DNA of 42,277 nt. Origin: Gammaproteobacteria bacterium (lineage in GTDB: Bacteria > Pseudomonadota > Gammaproteobacteria > Pseudomonadales > Pseudohongiellaceae). The notes under the pieces are model-generated. The model saw only the letters and a program-made list of their open reading frames with translations, made no database searches and was not told the origin of the DNA. Position numbers and translations under genes: made by a program. How positions within the stretch are numbered: position 1 is the first letter of the stretch; the number at the start of each line of letters is the position of its first letter. The DNA is taken from positions 2,109-44,385 of the forward strand of contig PBYU01000012.1 in the NCBI GenBank assembly GCA_002730035.1, in the 5' to 3' direction. Below, piece after piece: positions 28,868 to 37,577 of this stretch.

Positions 28868-31195
28868 TTGAAAAATATTGCAATGAACACATCCGCCCCG
28901 GAATCAGATGTCGGCACTCTGATGCAGCGCCTGATACGCGAAGGGACATTAATCGTCTATTTCCTGCTGGGCCTGTTCCTGTTGATCGCGCTTTTGAGCT
29001 ACTCACCCAGCGATCCCGGGTTCACGACTACGGGCAATGGAGACGCGGTCGCGAACGCTGCGGGGGTCTACGGCGCCTGGTTGGCGGATATTCTACTGCA
29101 TGTGCTGGGCTATCTGGCCTACGGGTTTCCGGCACTGTTGGGCTACAAGGTGTACACCTCGTTCAGAGAAACCGAACTGGAGTCTGAGTTTTCCTGGCCC
29201 ATGTTTGGCCTAAAGACCTTGGGATTCGTCTTGCTGATGGTGTCAGCCTGCGGATTAGCTACCCTGCATTTCGAAATTGCCGAGGGTATTCCTTATATGG
29301 CCGGCGGTGTAATTGGCTCGCTGGTGGTGGACCTGAGTCTGCCAGTGCTCGCCGTCCTTGGTACTACACTGCTGCTGCTGGCCATTTTCCTGTTTGGATT
29401 AACCATCTGCGTGACGATTTCCTGGCTCGATGTGATCGACAGGCTGGGAGCCATGAGCATTTCCTGCTGGACCCTGGCTATAACGAAATCGCAGAAATGG
29501 CTTGAGTCCAAGAAACAGGAGGTTGCCACTCGCGAGAAGCTTGAGACACGTAAACGAGTCCTGGACATCCACATTGAGAAAGAGAAGAAGCGGATACCAC
29601 CTAGAATCAAAGCGCTTGCGCCAAAGAAGGTGGTCAACAGTCCCAGGGTCGAGAAGGAGCGCCAGGGAACTCTGTTTGCTGCTTCATCGATAAAGGAACT
29701 ACCCGCTATCGGGCTGCTGGATGCCTGGCTGGAAAGCAATGATTCGGGTTTTTCCAAGAAATCTCTGGAAGCCATGTCCAAATTGCTGGAACTGAAACTC
29801 AAGGACTTCGGTATCGAGATTGAAGTAACCGCCGTCAATCCAGGGCCAGTCATTACCCGATTCGAAGTGCAGCCAGCCCCTGGGGTTAAGGTCAGCCGCA
29901 TCAGCAACCTGGTAAAGGACCTGGCCCGTTCACTTGCCGTGGTGTCCGTGCGAGTAGTTGAGGTAATACCTGGAAAGACTGTCATAGGTATCGAAATTCC
30001 CAACGAAAAAAGAGAAATCATCCAATTGAGCCAGGTCTTGTCGTCTCAGGAATTCGACCGTGCAAGCTCCACTCTCAGTATGGCGCTGGGTCATGACATC
30101 ATCGGCAAGCCGGTAATAGTCGACCTGGGCAAGATGCCACATTTATTGGTAGCGGGTACCACAGGCTCCGGTAAATCGGTGGGTATCAACGCCATGATCC
30201 TCAGCTTGCTGTTTAAATCGACTCCAGAGCAGGTTCGCATGATCATGATCGATCCGAAGATGCTGGAATTGTCGGTCTATGACGGTATCCCGCACCTGCT
30301 CACACCAGTTATTACCGACATGAAGGATGCAGCTAGCGGGCTGCGGTGGTGTGTCGCAGAGATGGAGCGGCGTTATAAACTCATGTCATCGCTTGGGGTT
30401 CGCAACCTGACGGGCTTTAACAAAAAAGTGACCGATGCCAGGAAAATCGGCAAGCCACTGATTGACCCAACCTGGCAGCCTGACCTGATGCTGCTTGAAG
30501 AGGAACAATCGGCCCCGCAGTTGGAGCCGCTTCCCAACATCGTTGTCATCGTGGACGAACTCGCGGATATGATGATGGTGGTAGGCAAGAAAGTGGAAGA
30601 GCTGATTGCAAGAATCGCCCAGAAGGCCAGAGCGGCCGGCATTCATCTGGTGCTTGCCACTCAGAGACCCTCGGTGGACGTGCTAACCGGGCTGATTAAG
30701 GCGAATATACCGACCCGCCTGTCATTTATGGTGCAGTCCAAAGTTGATTCCCGCACCATCCTCGGCGAATGCGGTGCTGAGCAATTGCTTGGCCATGGTG
30801 ACATGCTATTCCTCCCTCCAGGGGGTGGCGTTCCGACACGTGTGCACGGGGCATTTGTAAGCGATGAAGAAGTGCATCGCGTCGTCGCAGATTGGAAACT
30901 GCGCGGAGCACCGGTGTATATCGACGCGGTTACACAAATGGCGGACGAACTGGATGTCGGCTCGTTCGGTGCACAAAACGGAGAAGGCGAGGAAGACGAC
31001 GAACGCTACGATGAGGCTGTCCGTTTCGTTATGGAGTCGCGCAAGGCATCCATCTCGTCAGTACAGCGCAAGCTGCGTATCGGCTACAACCGAGCCGCCC
31101 GTATGATTGAATCCATGGAAGTAGCTGGGGTAGTATCGGAAATGAGCAGTAATGGATCTCGGGAAGTCATCGCACCTCCGCCGCCTCGCGACTAA
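28868..31195 (+). CDS. ftsK: FtsK, DNA translocase and divisome protein
   Basis: 775 residues from a TTG at 28868; an ATG at 28883 would shorten it by five residues, and neither has a strong ribosome-binding site. The N-terminal domain has four membrane helices (about 27-45, 70-95, 117-135 and 155-185). The linker is short and charged, unlike the very long one in E. coli. The motor has Walker A GTTGSGKS at 430-437, VVIVDELADMM as Walker B, and ATQRPSVDVLTG. The C-terminal gamma winged helix, about 705-775, includes SISSVQRKLRIGYNRAARM and reads KOPS sites. FtsK clears chromosomes from the septum and activates XerCD at dif. Confidence 0.97.
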   Translation: MKNIAMNTSAPESDVGTLMQRLIREGTLIVYFLLGLFLLIALLSYSPSDPGFTTTGNGDAVANAAGVYGAWLADILLHVLGYLAYGFPALLGYKVYTSFRETELESEFSWPMFGLKTLGFVLLMVSACGLATLHFEIAEGIPYMAGGVIGSLVVDLSLPVLAVLGTTLLLLAIFLFGLTICVTISWLDVIDRLGAMSISCWTLAITKSQKWLESKKQEVATREKLETRKRVLDIHIEKEKKRIPPRIKALAPKKVVNSPRVEKERQGTLFAASSIKELPAIGLLDAWLESNDSGFSKKSLEAMSKLLELKLKDFGIEIEVTAVNPGPVITRFEVQPAPGVKVSRISNLVKDLARSLAVVSVRVVEVIPGKTVIGIEIPNEKREIIQLSQVLSSQEFDRASSTLSMALGHDIIGKPVIVDLGKMPHLLVAGTTGSGKSVGINAMILSLLFKSTPEQVRMIMIDPKMLELSVYDGIPHLLTPVITDMKDAASGLRWCVAEMERRYKLMSSLGVRNLTGFNKKVTDARKIGKPLIDPTWQPDLMLLEEEQSAPQLEPLPNIVVIVDELADMMMVVGKKVEELIARIAQKARAAGIHLVLATQRPSVDVLTGLIKANIPTRLSFMVQSKVDSRTILGECGAEQLLGHGDMLFLPPGGGVPTRVHGAFVSDEEVHRVVADWKLRGAPVYIDAVTQMADELDVGSFGAQNGEGEEDDERYDEAVRFVMESRKASISSVQRKLRIGYNRAARMIESMEVAGVVSEMSSNGSREVIAPPPPRD

Positions 31196-31234
31196 TTCCT
31201 CTATTTATTAACGTGTAGGGGCCTTCTAAAGGTT

Positions 31235-31870
31235 ATGCAACGAATCTCAGCAGCACTATTGGCGTGTGCCTGCATTGTCACAACTCATGCCCAACCCACA
31301 GCAGTCGACGAACTCGATACGCTGTTGCAGGGTATTGAAACGCTCTCGGCGACAGTGGTGCAACTCATCGTCGAATCCGACGGCGGTATCCTGGAGGAGA
31401 GTGATATTCAGATGCACCTCAAGAAGCCCGATGGCTTCTACTGGGAAACACTAAGTCCATTTCCGGAACTGGTGGTGACGAATGGCATTACGCTGTGGAA
31501 CTACCAACCAGATCTCGAACAGGTGGTAATCGAGGATTGGGACACCAGCCGCTCAGAATTAGCAGCGCAGCTGTTAAATGGCCAGACCGGCAACCTGGCC
31601 GAGGAATATCAGATCGAACTGCAGCCCCCGCGTAATAGCGAATCCAGGGAATTTGTGTTGACGCCGCTGGCGAGCGACAGCGTCTACGAACAGATATCGA
31701 TTAACTTCTTCAGCTCGGAGCTGGATCTCATCCATTTCGATAACGTCAATGGCCAACAGACGGTGTGGCGCTTCAATACAGTCCAGCGCAATCAGCCGAT
31801 GGCCGATAGCGTGTTCGAATTTAATCCCCCGGCGGGTATCGAAATTATCGAGAACAGCTATGCGCAGTGA
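31235..31870 (+). CDS. lolA: LolA, periplasmic lipoprotein carrier
   Basis: 211 residues starting with a signal peptide (MQRISAALLACACIVTTHAQ). The mature part shows LolA features: LDTLLQGIETLSATVVQ, MHLKKPDGFYWET and TLWNYQPDLEQVVIEDW. LolA takes lipoproteins released by LolCDE and passes them to LolB in the outer membrane. It follows ftsK by 39 bases, the conserved ftsK-lolA order. In Pseudomonas rarA comes next; here crcB does. Confidence 0.95.
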   Translation: MQRISAALLACACIVTTHAQPTAVDELDTLLQGIETLSATVVQLIVESDGGILEESDIQMHLKKPDGFYWETLSPFPELVVTNGITLWNYQPDLEQVVIEDWDTSRSELAAQLLNGQTGNLAEEYQIELQPPRNSESREFVLTPLASDSVYEQISINFFSSELDLIHFDNVNGQQTVWRFNTVQRNQPMADSVFEFNPPAGIEIIENSYAQ

Positions 31871-31903
31871 AACAACGTCACCGCATAATTGCGGTCAGTA
31901 CAC

Positions 31904-32284
31904 ATGCTGAACACCTATCTGGCTATCGCGTTCGGAGGCGCCCTGGGGGCGGTTTCCCGCTACTGGCTGAGCACCGCTGTGGAGCGATTCAATGGCAGCG
32001 GTTTCCCGATGGGCACCTTCGCCGTGAATCTGCTGGGAAGTTTCCTGATAGGGATGCTGTTTATCTTATTTGCCGAGAAGTTGTCACTGGTGGAGCAATG
32101 GCGCCCTGTGCTAGTCATCGGATTCCTCGGCGCCATGACGACATTTTCAACTTTCTCACTCGATGCACTTTTGTTGTTCCAGCAAGGCCACTACAATACC
32201 GCTCTTTTTTATATACTGAGCAGTGTCGTAGTCTGCCTCTTCGCTGCCTTCGCAGGCATGCAAGTCTCTCGCATACTGCTCTGA
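31904..32284 (+). CDS. crcB: CrcB/Fluc, fluoride channel
   Basis: 126 residues from ATG 31904 (MLNTYLAIAFGGALGAVSRY). It has four membrane helices, with family motifs GGALGAVSRYWLS, FAVNLLGSFLIG and the fluoride-pore block GFLGAMTTFSTFSLDA. Dimers export fluoride down its gradient. There is no fluoride riboswitch here; it is embedded in the ftsK-lolA-crcB-serS-cysG run, 33 bases after lolA and 21 before serS. Confidence 0.95.
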   Translation: MLNTYLAIAFGGALGAVSRYWLSTAVERFNGSGFPMGTFAVNLLGSFLIGMLFILFAEKLSLVEQWRPVLVIGFLGAMTTFSTFSLDALLLFQQGHYNTALFYILSSVVVCLFAAFAGMQVSRILL

Positions 32285-33582
<1,298 letters not shown>

Positions 33583-33583
<1 letters not shown>

Positions 33584-34965
33584 TGGAACTGCTGCCTATT
33601 TTCCTGAATATCAGGGACAGGAAATGTGTTGTAGTTGGAGGAGGTGACATCGCCTGCCGCAAGGCGGAATTGCTGAGCAGGGCTGGCGCTGAGGTCCATG
33701 TTATAGCCAGGTCGATCTCAGAGCGGCTGACTGAGTTGAGCCGTAGCCAGAACACTACAACCTCAGAACAAGACTTTCAGCCGGCCTGCATCGAAGGGGC
33801 CTGCCTGGTTGTCGCTGCAACCAATGACCGGTCAGTAAACCAGCGGGTTAGCGACACTGCCCGGGAACTCGGTATCCCGGTAAACGTGGTCGATCAGCCA
33901 GAGCTCTGTTCATTCATTATGCCCTCCATTGTAGATCGATCGCCGATAGTCGTGGCGATATCCAGTACTGCAACTTCACCGGTTCTAACGCGTAAGATAA
34001 AAGAGCTGAACGAGACCATGCTTCCCGAAAGAATGGGCGAATTTGCGCACATTCTCGGTTCGTTCAGAAGTAAGGTTAAAGACAGGTTCAGCGACTTCGG
34101 AGCCCGCATCCGGTTCTGGGAAGAACTTCTCGACAGTGAGATCCCGGAGCTGGTCTACGGGGGAAATAGCGAGCTGGCCATCGAGCGCATTGCAAGCAGC
34201 CTGGAGTTGCAAAATGAAAATCCCAAAACAGGCGAGGTCTACCTGGTCGGTGCAGGCCCCGGCGATCCAGATTTGCTGACCCTGCGTGCGCTTCGGTTAA
34301 TGCACAAGGCCGACGTAGTACTTTACGATCGATTGGTATCGAGTGGAATAATGGCGCGGCTGCGTCCCGATTCTGAAAAAATTCATGTTGGCAAGGCGCG
34401 CGGTGAGCATAGCATAGAACAGGAAACCATCAATCAGATGTTAGTACGACTGGCACAGGAAGGCAACAAGGTGTTGCGCCTGAAAGGAGGCGATCCATTT
34501 ATCTTCGGCAGAGGGGGTGAAGAACTGGAGGCTCTTGCCAGAGAGGGAATACCTTTCCAAATTGTTCCAGGGGTCACAGCGGCATCGGGTTGTGCATCTT
34601 ACGCTGGAATACCGCTGACTCACAGAGACTACGCGCAGTCCGTGCGCTTTCTTACCGGGCATTTGAAAGAGGGTTCGCTGGACCTGGATTGGCCGTCTCT
34701 GGTCAGGGAGCAGGAAACGCTGGTTTTTTATATGGGCTTAATGGGCCTGGAAACTATCTGCGAAAAACTTATCGAATACGGAATGGATTCGCAGATGCCA
34801 ATTGCAGTAATTCAGCAGGGCACGACAGCAACTCAAAAAGTACACACCGCGACACTTCAGAGCATGCCAGCGCTGGCAAAACAAGAACAGCCCCAGGCGC
34901 CAACTATTATCATTGTCGGAAAAGTCGTGGACCTACGACAGAAGCTGAACTGGTTTCAGGAGTAA
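33583..34965 (+). CDS. cysG: CysG, siroheme synthase (uroporphyrinogen III methyltransferase / precorrin-2 dehydrogenase / ferrochelatase)
   Basis: 460 residues, full-length fusion. The CysGB part (1-210) has the NAD-binding VVGGGDIACRKAELLSRAGA and the region of the regulatory Ser in ISSTATSPVLTRKIKE. The CysGA methyltransferase part (about 220-455) has VYLVGAGPGDPDLLTLRAL, LKGGDPFIFGRGGEE and GVTAASGCASYAGIPLTHRD. It makes siroheme for sulfite and nitrite reductases, fitting with CysH in the same window. It converges on tusB with a 4-base gap. Confidence 0.97.
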
Positions 34966-34969
34966 GTCT

Positions 34970-35260
34970 TTAAAACCAGCTGATAACTTTGTCGTACCGG
35001 CAGCACAATTCGACAAAACCGTTGTAGTCGATGACATCAGCTTGATCGATTTTACGATTCATCAATCCCCTGGCATCAAGGTCTTCCTGCAGACTAAAAA
35101 CCTCCAAATCCGGGTTTGAGACTGCAAGCCCTGCATCTGTAAGGCAGTAATACACGCCGTCTTCGATAAACAAAACACCATCCCCATGTTTGAGAGCAGG
35201 CAGGCAACATTCAAACAATCTGGATGAAGGCGCCTTACTGATGGTGTGGAGACTCGTCAT
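34970..35260 (-). CDS. tusB: TusB (DsrH-like), sulfur-relay subunit
   Basis: 96 residues, the family size: MTSLHTISKAPSSRLFECC, HGDGVLFIEDGVYY, and the C-terminal short strand ending VISWF. TusBCD passes persulfide sulfur from TusA through TusE to MnmA for tRNA 2-thiolation. It overlaps tusC by four bases and is the last gene of tusDCB. Confidence 0.9.
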   Translation of the reverse strand: MTSLHTISKAPSSRLFECCLPALKHGDGVLFIEDGVYYCLTDAGLAVSNPDLEVFSLQEDLDARGLMNRKIDQADVIDYNGFVELCCRYDKVISWF

Positions 35261-35631
35261 AGATTAAACACGGCGTGAGATTTGTCGATAATTTCGGCCA
35301 GTCGTTCAGCGTCGATGAATTGGACAGCTGTAGCCAGGTCATCTTCATGAATGTCTCTTTGTTGCAGTGAGCCTCGATCGACAAATATGTTTTTAATGCC
35401 ATAGAGCCCCAGAGTTTCTGTGATATTTCTAAGGGTTTTGCAATCTATAGCGTCGGCATTCTGGTTGTTCAGCAATTGCAGTACGCCATCAGAATAAAAT
35501 ACATAGTTGATTTCCTGATCGAACACGGCAGCGGCAAGAGCGGTATCGAGGCATAACTGTGCACGGTCGCTCCCATAGGGAGGCGTTCTGGAGATGAAGG
35601 TAATTGTCTGGCGATGACTGTTGTTTATCAT
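35257..35631 (-). CDS. tusC: TusC (DsrF-like), sulfur-relay subunit
   Basis: 124 residues: TITFISRTPPYGSDRAQLCL at the N-terminus, then a DsrE/F fold with VLQLLNNQNA and LYGIKNIFVDRGSL. It forms the hexameric TusBCD complex. It lies four bases after tusD and overlaps tusB by four, so the three subunits are translationally coupled. Confidence 0.92.
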   Translation of the reverse strand: MINNSHRQTITFISRTPPYGSDRAQLCLDTALAAAVFDQEINYVFYSDGVLQLLNNQNADAIDCKTLRNITETLGLYGIKNIFVDRGSLQQRDIHEDDLATAVQFIDAERLAEIIDKSHAVFNL

Positions 35632-35635
35632 GAGG

Positions 35636-36025
35636 CTAACCGAAATTTACTAGTCGATCTGAATTAACTGCAGCGTCGATTAACTGGCCTAATCCAGCTA
35701 TCTCTGAACTCCCATACATGCTGGCAACCTCAAACTGCTGCCGTTTAGCCTCCTGCTCATCCAGTACACCACGCTTGAATGCCGAAGTTACACAGACCAC
35801 CGAATCGATTTTATGTTGTGCAATAAAGCTATCCCATTGCTGCTGCAAACTAATTTCATTTTCAGCCACGGTGGTGAATCTATTGGCAGCATGAACACCA
35901 TCATTAAAGAAAAATAAGCGATAGATAGTGTGCCCCTGGCCCAGTAGAGCCTTGGCGAATTTAAGGGCTGTTGCAGCTGCCTCCGAGGAATAAGGGGCTG
36001 CAGTTAAAACAATAGAAAATTTCAC
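35636..36025 (-). CDS. tusD: TusD (DsrE-like), catalytic sulfur-relay subunit
   Basis: 129 residues from a GTG start at 36023-36025 (MKFSIVLTAAPYSSEAAATA). The active-site cysteine lies in SVVCVTSAFKRGVLDE, the position of Cys78 in E. coli TusD. GHTIYRLFFFNDGVHAAN is also typical. It accepts sulfur from TusA. It is the first gene of tusDCB, behind a terminator that insulates it from yccA. Confidence 0.94.
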   Translation of the reverse strand: MKFSIVLTAAPYSSEAAATALKFAKALLGQGHTIYRLFFFNDGVHAANRFTTVAENEISLQQQWDSFIAQHKIDSVVCVTSAFKRGVLDEQEAKRQQFEVASMYGSSEIAGLGQLIDAAVNSDRLVNFG

Positions 36026-36032
36026 AGTCTAA
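36020..36032. promoter_or_regulatory. Partial copy of the TTAGACnGTCTAA palindrome at the tusD start (site D)
   Basis: TTTCACAGTCTAA matches 11 of 13 positions of site A. It straddles the tusD GTG start (36023-36025), so the left half is coding and the match may be fortuitous. If a protein bound here it would block the tusD start region. Confidence 0.2.
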
Positions 36033-36050
36033 TTAGTTCAATGAATTAGG

Positions 36051-36080
36051 AAATAAAAAGCCCCGAACTAACGGGGCTTT
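36051..36080 (-). terminator. Intrinsic terminator downstream of yccA
   Basis: On the leftward strand AAAGCCCCG pairs with CGGGGCTTT around a six-base loop, followed by TTTTTATTT. It lies 31 bases past the yccA stop and before the tusD start, so it ends the yccA transcript. Confidence 0.85.
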
Positions 36081-36110
36081 CAGAAACGGTCGATCGAACT
36101 CAAATGGCAA

Positions 36111-36794
36111 TCAATCTCGGCCAGTCAGAGCTCCGAGCAAATGTAATAGATGAATAAATATATTAAATACACTCAGGTACAAGCCTATTGTTGCAATTAT
36201 GTAATTGCGTTCGCCGCCATTGATTAATCGGCTGGTGTCAAACAGGATGAATCCGGACATCAGCAAAATAACCACGGATGAAATAGCTAAACTCAAGGCG
36301 GGGATCTGCAAAAATAGATTAGCAATAATTGCGACAATCGCCACAATCATGCCTATAAAGAGGAAACCGCCAACATAATTAAAGTTCTTGCGTGTTGTAA
36401 GGGCATAACCTGACAAGGACAAAAAAATTAGCGCGGTTCCGCCTAGAGCTTGAGCAACGATCGCCGACCCATTTGCATAGGCGATCAAATAAACGGAAAT
36501 AATGGGTCCTAATGCTCCACCCATCAGGCCTGCAAAAACAAATACAGCCACTAATCCTTTTGCTGAATTAGCGGTTGCTCTCACTACGAAGGTCATTATA
36601 AAACCACCGATAAAGAGCATAAACCCTACACCCTGGCCAACCTGCATTACCATGGTGGCAACGGCGCAAACTGCGCTAAAAAACAAAGTCATCGATAACA
36701 GTGTATAGGTGCTCCGAATAACTTTATTAATCTCCAGTGCCGATTCTTGGCCCCGGGCTATATTGAGTTCGACTTCGTTCATCGTGATCTCCAA
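36111..36794 (-). CDS. yccA: YccA / Bax inhibitor-1 family membrane protein
   Basis: 227 residues with seven hydrophobic helices. The family block RSTYTLLSMTLFFSAVCAVA lies in the first helix, SLSGYALTTRKNFNYVGGFL in the middle, and the conserved FILFDTSRLINGGERNYI near the end. YccA of E. coli interacts with the FtsH protease and modulates membrane-protein degradation. It is monocistronic, ended by its own terminator, and next to tRNA-Ser as in Pseudomonas. Confidence 0.92.
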   Translation of the reverse strand: MEITMNEVELNIARGQESALEINKVIRSTYTLLSMTLFFSAVCAVATMVMQVGQGVGFMLFIGGFIMTFVVRATANSAKGLVAVFVFAGLMGGALGPIISVYLIAYANGSAIVAQALGGTALIFLSLSGYALTTRKNFNYVGGFLFIGMIVAIVAIIANLFLQIPALSLAISSVVILLMSGFILFDTSRLINGGERNYIIATIGLYLSVFNIFIHLLHLLGALTGRD

Positions 36795-36874
36795 CGGTAA
36801 AGTTTCATATGTGTAACGACCAACTATTGTTTTGCTTTATTTCCATATGGGGGTTCAGCCGAATAGATTCAATA

Positions 36875-36906
36875 GCTTAGACGGCCAAAACCGAGTCGCT
36901 TAGACG
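36875..36906. repeat. Pair of direct repeats GCTTAGACG
   Basis: GCTTAGACG occurs at 36875-36883 and 36898-36906, 23 bases apart, in the spacer between yccA and tRNA-Ser. The spacing is close to two helical turns. The core TTAGAC equals one arm of the 13-nt palindrome described elsewhere, but here it is tandem and not inverted. Confidence 0.3.
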
Positions 36907-36984
36907 AATTATCATACCTATAAACACCGCAAAATCAACGATTTTCCACGCCGCCTACGGCAAGGCGCCACACCACAGCGCCGG

Positions 36985-37012
36985 TTGACTGCAGCCACTA
37001 ATAGAGTAAGAT
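36985..37012 (+). promoter_or_regulatory. Sigma-70-like promoter of tRNA-Ser
   Basis: TTGACT at 36985-36990 and TAAGAT at 37007-37012, separated by 16 bases, place a start site a few bases before the tRNA at 37027. Confidence 0.5.
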
Positions 37013-37026
37013 TCAGCCCTTATCGC

Positions 37027-37116
37027 GGAGGGGTGGCAGAGCGGTTGAATGCACTGGTCTTGAAAACCAGCGAGGATGAAAGTCCTCCGAGAGTTCGAAT
37101 CTCTCCTCCTCCGCCA
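37027..37116 (+). tRNA. tRNA-Ser (anticodon UGA)
   Basis: 90 bases with encoded CCA. The acceptor strands are GGAGGGG (37027-37033) and CTCCTCC before the discriminator G and CCA (37114-37116). The anticodon stem-loop is CTGGT-CTTGAAA-ACCAG with TGA at 37061-37063. A long class II variable arm follows, then the T arm GAGAG-TTCGAAT-CTCTC. It reads UCA and, by wobble, other UCN serine codons. Confidence 0.97.
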
Positions 37117-37185
37117 TACTCTGTTCCACCGACCTGCACTCCCCAAGTTCAATACTCCGCACTGACCGCCACCACCAATTGCAAG

Positions 37186-37210
37186 GGCGGAGGAGGAAGA
37201 TTTGAACTCC
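37186..37210 (-). repeat. Inverted partial copy of the tRNA-Ser 3' end
   Basis: Read on the minus strand this segment reproduces the T-loop side, acceptor strand and discriminator of the neighbouring tRNA-Ser, with one missing base and one substitution over about 25 positions. The plus strand shows GGCGGAGGAGGA then AGATTTGAACTCC, against the reverse complement of 37092-37116. It has no matching 5' half. Such 3' fragments are typical att-site remnants left by integrative elements; inverted orientation is unusual. Confidence 0.6.
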
Positions 37211-37512
37211 CCAGTTCGAAAGGCGCGCCAGCGCTGCAGACAGCCGAAGGCTGCCCCGAAGGGGTGAATAATTTGGCTCAGCCAAATTATGAATCAATCT
37301 CTCCGCTTTAACCCTCCGGCCTGTACGAGACTAAGTGGCGCCTCTATTTCTCCACATTAGTTATCTTTAGAACCCCACCCTGCCATTTTTCCGCCACAAT
37401 TAATCCCCACATCGCCTCGATTGATTGATGTTCTAGCTAGATTTGCAGTGTTAAATGAACACTCAATCAATTCAATTTGATTGAGTCCTCCTAGAGCTCG
37501 ACCCCGCTCGCA

Positions 37513-37539
37513 GGCCCTCGTAAGAGGGCCTTTTTTTTT
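37513..37539 (+). terminator. Strong intrinsic terminator, rightward
   Basis: GGCCCTC-GTAA-GAGGGCC followed by nine T. It works only for rightward transcription, so it serves the tRNA-Ser transcript or an unannotated small RNA, and not the leftward prc gene. Confidence 0.85.
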
Positions 37540-37577
37540 AGGGTAGAGAAATTCTGCTGCAGGAAGGGCGGGCGGTA

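Larger units (their letters stand above)
37117..37577. other. Hairpin-rich spacer between tRNA-Ser and prc
   Basis: 460 bases with no protein gene. In order it holds: an inverted tRNA-Ser 3' fragment (37186-37210); hairpin CAGCC-gaa-GGCTG (37241-37253); hairpin CCCC-gaa-GGGG (37254-37264); a 23-nt palindrome with arms ATAATTTGGCT/AGCCAAATTAT (37268-37290); a 10-bp hairpin ACTCAATCAA/TTGATTGAGT (37461-37486); and a strong rightward terminator (37513-37539). The terminator implies that a rightward transcript, either the tRNA trailer or a separate small RNA, ends here. Confidence 0.6.

Noticed and set aside
29293..30021. Long open frame (242 codons) antisense to ftsK
   Set aside because: It lies wholly inside the conserved FtsK motor and linker, is Ser/Arg/Thr-rich in the way expected from reverse reading of a biased codon set, and shows no recognisable domain.
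31871..31903. Fluoride riboswitch upstream of crcB
   Set aside because: Only 33 bases separate lolA from crcB, too short for the known crcB riboswitch, and no such fold is visible.
36985..37311. Open frames crossing tRNA-Ser on both strands
   Set aside because: They read through a well-formed tRNA gene and its inverted fragment; no protein character.
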